Shown here one piece after another: positions 33,802 to 41,587 of a stretch of DNA of 64,000 nucleotides; position 1 is the stretch's first letter; every line of letters starts with the position of its first letter. Location: positions 62,001 to 126,000 of the forward strand of contig CP072660.1 in assembly GCA_029637525.1 (NCBI GenBank), read 5' to 3'. A program made the position numbers and the translations under genes. The notes below the pieces were generated by a model. The model saw nothing but the letters and a program-made list of their open reading frames with translations, was not told the origin of the DNA and ran no database searches. The stretch is from Desulfurococcaceae archaeon MEX13E-LK6-19 (GTDB taxonomy: Archaea; Thermoproteota; Thermoprotei_A; Sulfolobales; Desulfurococcaceae).

Positions 33802-34359
33802 CTATGTCTTTTTCGCAAAGACCATCCTTCCTGGTATAGTGAATGCTCTCCCACTTTGGTGTAGTAGTATGCCTGCTTTCTTGAGGTCCCATCCATACCT
33901 AGTGTATATGTCTTCTCTAACTCTCACTGCCTCTACGCGTCCTATGAATAGTGTTGATTCTCCTGCTTCAACGATTTTCTCTAGAGTACACTCAACGATG
34001 CCGTATGCTCCGTCTATACCTGGTGTCGTGATTTTTATTGGATCTAGTGGTTTTAGCCCAAGCATTTCCCATTTATCAACAGTTTTCCCTGAGACCGTGC
34101 CTGCCTTGTAGACAATATCGGCGTGTTCTACGCCCATAATGTTTATTGTGAACTCTTTTGTTTCACGTATAAGCTGGTTTGTGTAGGCTTCTCTACTAAC
34201 TGCTATGAGTACTAGTGGTGGCTCCTCGCTTACCGGTGTTGCCCAAGAAACAGCCATCACGTTGTATCCTCCACTAGGCTTCTTCGTTACTATAAGGTAT
34301 GCTGGCCTCGGGTGGAATACATAGTAGCTTGTTGGATCAATTTCTTTGTATGCCATCAC
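33802..34359 (-). CDS. Flavin reductase-like FMN-binding protein
   Basis: Split-barrel flavin-reductase fold. Typical stretches: PRPAYLIVTKKPSGGYNVMAVSW, EEPPLVLIAVS, TIKEFTINI-like TKEFTINIMG and SGKTVDKWEMLGL. The C-terminal HQSGRAFTIPGR is usual in archaeal members. May reduce FMN with NAD(P)H or act as a flavoprotein electron carrier. It overlaps the upstream ABC/GNAT fusion gene by 4 bases on the same strand, so the two are likely co-expressed, which gives no clear function. Confidence 0.88.
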   Translation of the reverse strand: MMAYKEIDPTSYYVFHPRPAYLIVTKKPSGGYNVMAVSWATPVSEEPPLVLIAVSREAYTNQLIRETKEFTINIMGVEHADIVYKAGTVSGKTVDKWEMLGLKPLDPIKITTPGIDGAYGIVECTLEKIVEAGESTLFIGRVEAVRVREDIYTRYGWDLKKAGILLHQSGRAFTIPGRMVFAKKT

Positions 34360-36287
34360 CTACCTCCCTCGATCACGTAGGCTGTTCCGTATCCCACGTA
34401 TATTATCTTGTCTGGATTCAGTACTTCTATTATCTCGGGCCTATTCGTTGCAACTATGAGTGTTATACCTGCTTTCCTCGCCAACGAGCCTATTTTCCTC
34501 GCTACTCTCCGGGCGGTAACCGTGTCGAGATGGGCTGTAAACTCGTCTATTATCAGCAGGTTTGGTTTCTCGGCGAGAAGACTAGCGAATTTTGCTCTCT
34601 CTTTCTGTCCTGTAGACAACTCGCTGAATCTCGCTCTATAGAATACTGCGTCACTGAGCCCAACCATGTTCAGGATTTCTACTCCAGCCGCTGGGTCGCC
34701 TATCTTGTAGGTTACATGCTCTAGTAGTGTCTCGGCGCCGAAAGCTGGCTCGTGCTCTCCTGGAAGCAGATAAGCTACTTTAACGTTGTCTGGTACCTTG
34801 ACTTCCCCGCTACTAGGCCTGTAGTTCTCGTCTTCTCTCCTACTCGGGTCAGCTGCTCCTATGATCATTCTGAGCAGAGTTGTCTTGCCCGCGCCGCTGG
34901 CCCCGACTACAACCACTATTTCGCCAGGCTTGATCTCGATGTTCACGTCTCTGAGAACATATTTCTCGACAATTCTCCTCTCAACACCAAACGCGATCAA
35001 TACTTCGCGGAGCCCTGGTGGTAGACGGCGTACATCTAGTTCGCTCCTGAAAGTCCTGGTGAGGTTTTTGATTACTATGGGTTCTTTTAATGGTTCTACT
35101 TTACCATACCTGCTCTTGTAGAGTCTGCCTCCGTGTTGTCTAGCGTACTTGTCTTCCTTGATGAACTTCTCTATTCTCTCACGGGCCTCGTTTGTCAGCG
35201 GGTACATTAGTACTGGGCGTCCGCTGCCAGTGTCCCACATGTAGTAGAATCCTGCTTTCTCGAAGAACGGGTTGTATCGCGCCATCATAGCTATTGTTTC
35301 TACCACGTGTTTCCTACGCTTCATCTCGGGTACCCTGCGCTCTCTAATCCATTCCACAGCTAGTTTCACAGCAGTATACCCGAGCCCGTCACCTCTATAA
35401 TCGGGGTGCACGACTACTCGCGCTATCCTGGCTGCAGCATTATTGACTATCTTGAGTGCTTTCTCGGAAACTTCTTCGCCAACAATAGCTCTAGCCAGCC
35501 GCTTCGACTTGTAGAGCCCGTAGAGCTCCCTGTACCTCCTAATGATCTCTCTCCTATCCTCGAGTGCTGTAGGCCAGTATGTTGGGTGGAACCAGTCTCT
35601 CGGAAACACTTTCTCACGAATCATCTTCTCCACTGAGCCATCCGGGAGCCTACGGTTCATAAGAGGGATCGGTGTGTCTACACGAACATAGGCTACCACA
35701 CGTGGCTCGTAGGGTCTCCTATTAGCTAGCTCGAGTATGAGGAACCGGCTACTAGGCAGACTACCCCTGATCTCCTGTAGCCTCATGGGCACGTTGTCTC
35801 TAGGGCATGTAGGCTGAAGGTTAGCCTCCTTATACATACCGCATACAGGGCAACGCCATACAGCTACGAGCTCTTCTTTACTAGCGTAATGGTATTGTTC
35901 TAGGCCGACGATTTCCATGTAGTCTTCTTCTGTGAAAGCTTCTCTGGCAATAATAGTGTACTCATAGACCTTCTTGGTACCGAGAGGATCTTGTCTCTCA
36001 AGCCTAACCTCCTTGTAGAACAAAGGCCATACCTTTATTTCCTCTCCACCATAAATCCTGTAGAGCTCATAGTCGTTAAACCCAAGCACATAAACACCAT
36101 TAATCCTCCTAGGCTCATTCTTCAAGACAATCCTTACTTTCTCACCCTTGCTAAACCACTGAGAAACAACACCAGTCATCATCAAGTACACTGGAGTCCC
36201 ATCAAGATCGACTAGCAGCGAGCCAAACCATCTATACCCACGGCGATCCATAGTCTTAAAAGGCTCCTCTAGAACAACAGACTCCAC
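34356..36287 (-). CDS. Zinc-ribbon/GNAT acetyltransferase/ABC-ATPase fusion protein
   Basis: Multidomain protein like the COG2401 group. After a beta-rich N-terminal part comes a ribbon (WRCPVCG, then TCPRDNVP, about residues 145-165). A GNAT acetyltransferase motif follows: RVVVHPDYRGDGLGYTAVKLA (about 290-310), with NPFFEKAGFYY. A soluble ABC ATPase completes it: Walker A VGASGAGKTTLL, signature ELSTGQKERAKFA, Walker B LLIIDEFTA, and VATNRPE. No membrane domain, so not a transporter. The frame extends to 36350; GTG 36287 with a preceding GGTAGGGG is preferred because residues before it look random. Function unknown; RNA or protein acetylation is inferred. Confidence 0.88.
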   Translation of the reverse strand: MESVVLEEPFKTMDRRGYRWFGSLLVDLDGTPVYLMMTGVVSQWFSKGEKVRIVLKNEPRRINGVYVLGFNDYELYRIYGGEEIKVWPLFYKEVRLERQDPLGTKKVYEYTIIAREAFTEEDYMEIVGLEQYHYASKEELVAVWRCPVCGMYKEANLQPTCPRDNVPMRLQEIRGSLPSSRFLILELANRRPYEPRVVAYVRVDTPIPLMNRRLPDGSVEKMIREKVFPRDWFHPTYWPTALEDRREIIRRYRELYGLYKSKRLARAIVGEEVSEKALKIVNNAAARIARVVVHPDYRGDGLGYTAVKLAVEWIRERRVPEMKRRKHVVETIAMMARYNPFFEKAGFYYMWDTGSGRPVLMYPLTNEARERIEKFIKEDKYARQHGGRLYKSRYGKVEPLKEPIVIKNLTRTFRSELDVRRLPPGLREVLIAFGVERRIVEKYVLRDVNIEIKPGEIVVVVGASGAGKTTLLRMIIGAADPSRREDENYRPSSGEVKVPDNVKVAYLLPGEHEPAFGAETLLEHVTYKIGDPAAGVEILNMVGLSDAVFYRARFSELSTGQKERAKFASLLAEKPNLLIIDEFTAHLDTVTARRVARKIGSLARKAGITLIVATNRPEIIEVLNPDKIIYVGYGTAYVIEGGR

Positions 36288-36545
36288 AACAACACCCCTA
36301 CCAGGAACACGAGACACAAAACACCACCACAACACAGCCGCACTAAACACAAAATACTACAATAACAAAAATTAATCTACCTACCCATCATAGAAACCAA
36401 GGGAAAAACAAATAGAACCTAGTACAAGCAATAGAGAAGAGAATACACTTCTCAGGCTTCATTTTAAGTATTTCCTTGACTGTTTTGGTGCTTCTTTTGT
36501 TATTCTCTCGTATTTGTTGTATATACTAGATGAATTCTTTATGTG

Positions 36546-37421
36546 TTATCGTTGGTTGATCGTGTATACTGATTCTTTGTATAATTGTTCCAGTTGTTTT
36601 AGTGGTATTATGTCTCCGTATTTTTCTATTATTTTCTTGATTGCTTCTATTTGGTTTTCTATGTTGATGTATCTTGTTGTTAGCCATATTATTGTGTCTA
36701 GTTGTAGTGGTGGTATACTTGTTTCTTTTGATATTTTCCTCCAGGTTTCTAGTACTAGTTTCCTGTGTTTTGTCATGAGTGTTTCCACATGTTTTCTGAG
36801 GTTCTCTCTCGTCAACTGTTCTTCTGTGGGCTCGACTATGCCGCTTGTTAGCGTGAACGTTGTTATTCTCTTGTCGACAGGTATTTCGATACGGTGGTCT
36901 ATTACTGGTTTCCCGTGGCATATCCTGCAGACATAGCTGTACATTTTTGCAGCGAAAACTATTGTTTTCGCGTTTACTGGTTGTCTATAGATGGTGGAGA
37001 GTTGCTTGACGAGACTGTATAAGTCATTACAGTACTTGCTTGGTTGTTCTAGGAGTGTATTGTAGAGTTTTGAGGAGAAGAATTTCCTTAGCCTACGTAT
37101 TTTTGCTGCGATGGAGAGTCTGTTGTATCTACTGTGTTTCTGGAGGAACTCTATGAACAATTCTTCTAGGCTGCCATTGTGTTTCCTGAAGAATTGTGAT
37201 ACTTCTGTCCAATAGTCTTCACCATACCCGGTTAGCCTGTAGCTGATTAAGGCATTGGCTACTGCTACTAAGAAGGCTGTTCTACAATCTCTCTCCCTAG
37301 CGAGATCCTTTAAGGCAATGTACTGCGGATCCCTTGTCTCGAGAACGAGTATTCTCTCAACACCTATCTCCTTGAGGGCTCTGGCGACAGCCTCTATTCT
37401 ACTCATGTTCACTCTATACAT
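36546..37421 (-). CDS. Archaeal 8-oxoguanine DNA glycosylase/lyase (AGOG)
   Basis: HhH-type DNA glycosylase of the AGOG family, removing 8-oxoguanine in base-excision repair. The catalytic Lys is likely in TIVFAAKMYSYVC, and the conserved Asp in IPVDKRITTFTLTSGI. The protein is helical throughout, with no cysteine-cluster motif. 291 aa is slightly longer than described members (about 240-270) because of a C-terminal extension rich in Ile/Lys/Glu. A second Met at residue 6 (37406) is an alternative start. Confidence 0.83.
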   Translation of the reverse strand: MYRVNMSRIEAVARALKEIGVERILVLETRDPQYIALKDLARERDCRTAFLVAVANALISYRLTGYGEDYWTEVSQFFRKHNGSLEELFIEFLQKHSRYNRLSIAAKIRRLRKFFSSKLYNTLLEQPSKYCNDLYSLVKQLSTIYRQPVNAKTIVFAAKMYSYVCRICHGKPVIDHRIEIPVDKRITTFTLTSGIVEPTEEQLTRENLRKHVETLMTKHRKLVLETWRKISKETSIPPLQLDTIIWLTTRYINIENQIEAIKKIIEKYGDIIPLKQLEQLYKESVYTINQR

Positions 37422-37529
37422 CGGCTGGTACCTTGACCTGTTTTCCCGGGATAACTATATTACCGCCCTAATATATTATGCAAGCCCAAGTAGTAGTCCA
37501 TGACTAGTCTGTATGGATGTGCTTGAGTC

Positions 37530-37829
37530 ATGTATAGAATTGTTGTTGCTGTAGATGAAGAAGGCGTTCACGTTAAGGGAGCTAGGTCTGCTGATAAACT
37601 GTTGTTCATAGACCTTGATACGCGTAGTAGGATCGTTAGGGAGAATCCTTTGAAGCAAGGCCTGATGGGTATTGTCGAGGATCTTCTCGAGGAGCTTGGT
37701 CCAGCCGTGTTTATTTGTAGTGAGATAAGTGATAGTGATAGGTTTTTCTTTGAGGAGAACGGTGTGAAAGTCATTGTTACACCCAGTAATCTTGTTGAAG
37801 AGCTTCTGGAGTATATTGGTCCAGAGTAG
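37530..37829 (+). CDS. NifX/NifB-like small protein (dinitrogenase cofactor domain)
   Basis: 99 residues with the alternating strand-helix pattern of the FeMo-cofactor-binding (DIM) domain: IVVAVDEEGVHVKGARSADK, then GIVEDLLEELGPAVFICSEI, and a last FFEENGVKVIVTP half. No cysteines to hold a metal cluster. No nitrogenase genes are near, and in archaea such proteins may have unrelated roles. The match is by pattern only. ATG 37530 is the start. Confidence 0.5.
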   Translation: MYRIVVAVDEEGVHVKGARSADKLLFIDLDTRSRIVRENPLKQGLMGIVEDLLEELGPAVFICSEISDSDRFFFEENGVKVIVTPSNLVEELLEYIGPE

Positions 37830-37989
37830 TAGCGAGTACGTGTAACCCGGGAGAATCCTGCTGGGCTATTCCATTGGATACACTATACCCCACTACAATA
37901 CCCCACGGTAGGGTGGTTATGTCTATAGGGGGAATACTTTAAAAGCAGCGGGTAGGGTGGTAGAAAGGGGTAGTAGAAGGGGTGTGTGT

Positions 37990-38361
37990 ATGGGGGAGCT
38001 TGTTATAGGCAGGCATGTCTACGGCGAGCTGTATGGGTGTCCTAGCGACCTCTTATGGGATGAGAAAGCCATTGTTGATGCTGTCAAGAAGGCTGCCGAG
38101 AAAGCTAATGCAACACTTCTAGAGATCAAGTCTTGGAGAGTGAGTGGCGAGAAAGGAGGCGTCTCGGTTCTAGCACTTGTAGTCGAGAGCCATATTGCCG
38201 TGCACACGTGGCCTCTGAGCGAGTATGTCACAGTAGATATCTATACATGTGGGGAGAAAGCTGATCCATGGATTGCATTCAAGTACTTAGTAGATTTCTT
38301 CAAGCCGAAACGCTACACAGTACACTATAGTGATAGAAGCCAGCTCCCGGTAAAGTATTAA
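37990..38361 (+). CDS. Pyruvoyl decarboxylase proenzyme (arginine or S-adenosylmethionine decarboxylase)
   Basis: Self-cleaving pyruvoyl enzyme of the SpeH family, for polyamine synthesis. Cleavage is expected before Ser in VVESHIAVHTWP (about residue 70), with CGEKADPW later as the second key region. Crenarchaea have two paralogues. The GEKGGVSVLALVVES wording and the HYSDRSQLP tail resemble the arginine decarboxylase, while GELYGCPSDLL resembles the AdoMet decarboxylase, so arginine decarboxylase is favoured but not certain. ATG 37990 lies in a purine-rich GTGTGTATGGGGGAG context; TTTAA near 37936 is the likely TATA. Confidence 0.82.
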   Translation: MGELVIGRHVYGELYGCPSDLLWDEKAIVDAVKKAAEKANATLLEIKSWRVSGEKGGVSVLALVVESHIAVHTWPLSEYVTVDIYTCGEKADPWIAFKYLVDFFKPKRYTVHYSDRSQLPVKY

Positions 38362-38395
38362 AGATTATTGTTTTAGAGTAGATTAAAAAACACGT

Positions 38396-38632
38396 CTAGT
38401 AGACCATTATCCCTGTTTTCTCAGAGAAATTCATTATCGTGATGCTCACGACACGCCCATCCTTGATCCTGACTATAATGTCTTCACCCGAGAGAAACTC
38501 TTCATCAGCGTCCTCGATGTCGTAGCCGAAGTTTATGTACAGTATATCGTTTTGTTTATCATACTCAATCCAGATCTTATCCAAATCCTTGATCCTATAC
38601 TCTTTTTCTTGACTACTCTCATGCTGCTCCAT
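38396..38632 (-). CDS. DUF2283 protein, 78 aa
   Basis: Small beta-rich protein. The LDKIWIEYDKQNDILYINFG core followed by ADEEFLSGEDIIVRIKDGRVVSITIMNFS matches the DUF2283 pattern, in pieces: Y-D-x-x-N-D-I-L-Y-I and the D-I-I-V-R-I-x-D-G-R turn. Function unknown; homologues are sometimes found beside toxin-antitoxin genes. The N-terminal 18 residues are hydrophilic. It lies in the same leftward direction as the 38666 gene with a 33-base gap. Confidence 0.72.
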   Translation of the reverse strand: MEQHESSQEKEYRIKDLDKIWIEYDKQNDILYINFGYDIEDADEEFLSGEDIIVRIKDGRVVSITIMNFSEKTGIMVY

Positions 38633-38665
38633 TATCTAGACACCAACCATACCAGGCTATTGGGG

Positions 38666-38986
38666 TTAGAACCCTATTGTTATGTCGGCGAAGTCCACGG
38701 GTAACGGCATGCCTTTGGATTTGTATTCCTCGTACTTCCTCTCAAGGAAGTCTTTGAATACTGGGCAGTTCTCGAACTTACCGTCTCTATCACACTTTGC
38801 TCCTAGTGCTAGGAAACACATGCCGGTCTTCTTGTCGAAGTATGGACAGATCTTGTGGTGGTGTTTAGCGCTTCTAATCATTCGTGTAACCCATTTCTGT
38901 TTCTCGTCAGGCGATGTCTTTTGTGCTTGTTTCTCCTCCAGTGCTTTCTTGAGTTCGTCATCTGATACAATTGACCTTGAGGTCAA
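38666..38986 (-). CDS. Cysteine-containing hypothetical protein, 106 aa
   Basis: Four cysteines are arranged as CPYFDKKTGMC, then KCDRDGKFENC (residues 46-75), which suggests a zinc site or iron-sulphur cluster. A helical charged N-terminus (DDELKKALEEKQAQK) and a basic HHH patch precede it. The tail is LERKYEEYKSKGMPLP. Family not recognised, but the pattern looks conserved rather than random. Probably in one unit with the DUF2283 gene. Confidence 0.65.
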   Translation of the reverse strand: MTSRSIVSDDELKKALEEKQAQKTSPDEKQKWVTRMIRSAKHHHKICPYFDKKTGMCFLALGAKCDRDGKFENCPVFKDFLERKYEEYKSKGMPLPVDFADITIGF

Positions 38987-39241
38987 AACCGTTCACCTCC
39001 TTTTCTTCCATCCATCCGGTTCGTATTGCAGAAACGTTATCTTCTACTCGAATTTTTAATCTATGGGTTTAGAATAGGTTCTTAAATATTTTTAGTTTAC
39101 TCACCGATCAAGGAACCCTGATCGAGGCCTCCTCAACGCTATTTTGATGATATTTTATATACGCATCCATAGAACTAGAACACGTAACACTCTACACTCT
39201 ATCTAAATACTCTATCGACACAGTGTTAACTCTCCAGGTCG

Positions 39242-39976
39242 ATGGTGGGGGTCTTGCCCGATATTAGTTGGCTGTTAGACCTCGTACCTATACAAGAGAT
39301 CGTTATTACAGTAGTACTTTTTATCTGGGTAATGATAATCGTTGGCCCCGTCGCCAAGAGATTTTACCATTATCTCGTCGATAAGAAGAAGATGCCTGTA
39401 AACAAGGCAGTGTACTATAACCGTAAGCTGATACATATTGCCGCCGGAGGATTCGTAGCACTACTAGTACCCTTCCTCTTCAAGACCCCTATACTACCAT
39501 TCATACTAGCAATGATACTAGCGTTGCTAACATATCTACCACACAAAAAAGGAGAGCTCATGTACTGGTTCCAAGTACCAGACAACATGTACGAGGTACA
39601 CTTCTGTGTAATGTGGGGCATAATAATAACACTATCATGGATTATCTTCGGCAACTACTGGTACGGCGTAATACCAGTATCATTCATGGCGTTCGGAGAC
39701 GCTGCAACAGGTATAGTGAGGAACGCCCTCTACGGACACAGAACAAAGTCATGGTACGGCAACTTAGCAATGCTAGGAGTAACACTACCAATAGGAGCCC
39801 TAGTAGGGATCCCAGGAATAATAGCAGCACTAATAGCAAGCTTCATCGAACACTTCGAGTTCAAAGGAATAGACGACAACATAACAGTACCACTAACAGG
39901 GTTCCTAACAATATACATACTACAAAACACACCAATACTCGACCAACTAGTACAAGTAGTCTCAGCACTATCTTAA
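39242..39976 (+). CDS. Dolichol kinase-like CTP-dependent lipid kinase
   Basis: Integral membrane protein of the SEC59/DolK/VTE5 family that phosphorylates polyprenols or isoprenoid alcohols with CTP. Seven or so membrane helices. The family's conserved pieces are YYNRKLIHIAAGG, the SFMAFGDAATGIVRN segment and KSWYGNLAM. Likely feeds lipid-linked sugar carriers for N-glycosylation. ATG 39242 starts the frame, with hydrophobic segment at residues 20-40. Confidence 0.85.
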   Translation: MVGVLPDISWLLDLVPIQEIVITVVLFIWVMIIVGPVAKRFYHYLVDKKKMPVNKAVYYNRKLIHIAAGGFVALLVPFLFKTPILPFILAMILALLTYLPHKKGELMYWFQVPDNMYEVHFCVMWGIIITLSWIIFGNYWYGVIPVSFMAFGDAATGIVRNALYGHRTKSWYGNLAMLGVTLPIGALVGIPGIIAALIASFIEHFEFKGIDDNITVPLTGFLTIYILQNTPILDQLVQVVSALS

Positions 39977-40153
39977 AGACACAAACCCATTTTAGATAAG
40001 ACCAGCTTTTTCCCTTTCTACACTTTCTACAACCAATAAAATATTGTAAAACACAACCCATGGAAACCGGCCGGTTACCATTAACTCCCACTAAAAACAA
40101 TGATAGATTCCACACTTTAAACAAGAGAAGCCAAGACCACACCAGAAGAGTGG

Positions 40154-40238
<85 letters not shown>

Positions 40239-40479
40239 ACCAGTATAGCATTTCACACCAACACTCTTATAACCTTTCATAAACACCCCAATAATTATGT
40301 ATAGATCCAGGGTTACCTAGAAGTAAATTGATGTTCAAATCATTTCTTGACTAGTAGGCTAGGTGTCTCTTAGGTTTAAGCATGGTTTTTGGTATTATGT
40401 TTCACAACATTAATGTATAACAATATAATATACAAAATAATAGTTTGAAGCCTGTCCAGGAAGATTGAAGGTGAACTAA

Positions 40480-40770
40480 ATGTATGTTCCATTCCTGGAT
40501 GCGTTCTTGCTTTGTTTTCTACTGATTTTATCACTTATCATAATAGTTCCTTTAATGGTTCTTGTTGGAGCTGATAAGAGGGATTTAGTGAAACTGGTTG
40601 GCGCATCAGCATTGATTTCGATCGCAGTGTTTATAGTGTTTCTACTTGTTTACTACTTGTTCATCCCGGATCTAGACTTCTCTATTGCTATAACTTCTTT
40701 TGTACTAGCAAGCATAATTATTGGGTTGGATTTTTCTGCTGCACTTTTTATTTTGTTTAAGAAGTCTTGA
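40480..40770 (+). CDS. Small three-helix membrane protein, 96 aa
   Basis: Three predicted membrane helices (about residues 8-28, 38-58 and 68-92) separated by GADKRDLVK and FIPDLDFS loops. No signature motif; family unknown. ATG 40480 follows GAAGGTGAACTAA. Convergent with pyrH, from which 5 bases separate it. Possibly an accessory membrane subunit, but nothing in the sequence says so. Confidence 0.6.
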   Translation: MYVPFLDAFLLCFLLILSLIIIVPLMVLVGADKRDLVKLVGASALISIAVFIVFLLVYYLFIPDLDFSIAITSFVLASIIIGLDFSAALFILFKKS

Positions 40771-40775
40771 TGGTT

Positions 40776-41456
40776 TTACTCCGGTAGTATTATTGTTCCA
40801 GGGTTCTGGTTTTCTAGTATGATTTTCTTGATGTTTTCTGGTTTCTTGTAGTGTGTTAGGATCATTTTTATTTTGCTTCGCTTCATTATCTCGATCGCGT
40901 GGACGTCGAGTAGCTCGTATTGTCCTGGCAGTGTTTTTGTTTCTAGGAGTTGTAGTAGCTGTGTTGCCGTGACTTGTTTGAGTGGTTTCGCATCAGGGTG
41001 TTTCGTGGGGTCTTTCGTGTAGACGTAGTCTATGGCTCCAGCGTTTACTATGGTGTTTACTCCTAGTGCTTCCGCTGCCTCTACTGCTACTGTTGCTGTT
41101 GACTGGCCAGGCACTAGTCCCCCGAGGACTACTATCTTGTAGTTGCTTGCCGCCGCTACTAGTTCCTCAAGCGTCTCAGCAGGCTTCGGATAGGCTAGAG
41201 GGTATAGCGCCGCAGCTATGAGTTGTGCGTTGAGTCTAGCCACTCTTATGGCTATGGTGTCTAGCCAGTAGTTCGAGTCCACACCTATTCTCCGAGCCAT
41301 CTCAATGTACTGTCTCGCAACAGGGCCACCGCCAGCGACGACTGTTATCTTATAGCCTTTCTCCACGAGTTCTCTAAGCAGCACAATGTACTCAGCGACT
41401 ATCCCTATGTTTTCTGGCGTGAAGGCTTTCCCCGTTATCTTCAACACGTAATCCAT
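40776..41456 (-). CDS. pyrH: UMP kinase (archaeal type)
   Basis: Amino-acid-kinase-fold enzyme that phosphorylates UMP to UDP. LKITGKAF at the N-terminus, TVVAGGGPVARQYIEMAR (about 40-57), LGGLVPGQSTATVAVEAAE (about 110), and VNAGAIDYVYTKDPTKHPDAK (about 140). Length 226 fits archaeal enzymes. The start codon region abuts the divergent glmS frame; the two promoters share the 41457-41587 spacer. UDP formed here can supply UDP-GlcNAc synthesis next door. Confidence 0.95.
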   Translation of the reverse strand: MDYVLKITGKAFTPENIGIVAEYIVLLRELVEKGYKITVVAGGGPVARQYIEMARRIGVDSNYWLDTIAIRVARLNAQLIAAALYPLAYPKPAETLEELVAAASNYKIVVLGGLVPGQSTATVAVEAAEALGVNTIVNAGAIDYVYTKDPTKHPDAKPLKQVTATQLLQLLETKTLPGQYELLDVHAIEIMKRSKIKMILTHYKKPENIKKIILENQNPGTIILPE

Positions 41457-41505
41457 TGTCTCCTACACCACGATTACTATTCTCCATGTGTTTCTTCACG
41501 TTATC

Positions 41506-41514
41506 CTATATATA
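41506..41514 (+). promoter_or_regulatory. TATA box of glmS
   Basis: CTATATATA at 41506-41514. Start of transcription near 41537 leaves a leader of about 50 bases before TTG 41588, and excludes the earlier in-frame start at 41456. Confidence 0.55.
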
Positions 41515-41587
41515 CCTCCACGAGTATATTATGCTGGTAAGAGACGTAAGTAATTGTTTATACAGTGTTTACACGAGGTATACTGTC

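Noticed and set aside
36514-36936. Hydrophobic rightward frame of 140 codons
   Set aside because: It is the antisense of the AGOG gene, which has clear catalytic motifs. The hydrophobic look comes from the AT-rich complement.
39613-39999. Long rightward frame inside the dolichol-kinase-like gene
   Set aside because: The alternate frame yields Asn/Thr/Arg-rich low-complexity text, while the other frame has family motifs and membrane helices.
41456-41587. N-terminal extension of GlmS
   Set aside because: It would bury the catalytic Cys2 and contains the promoter TATA box.
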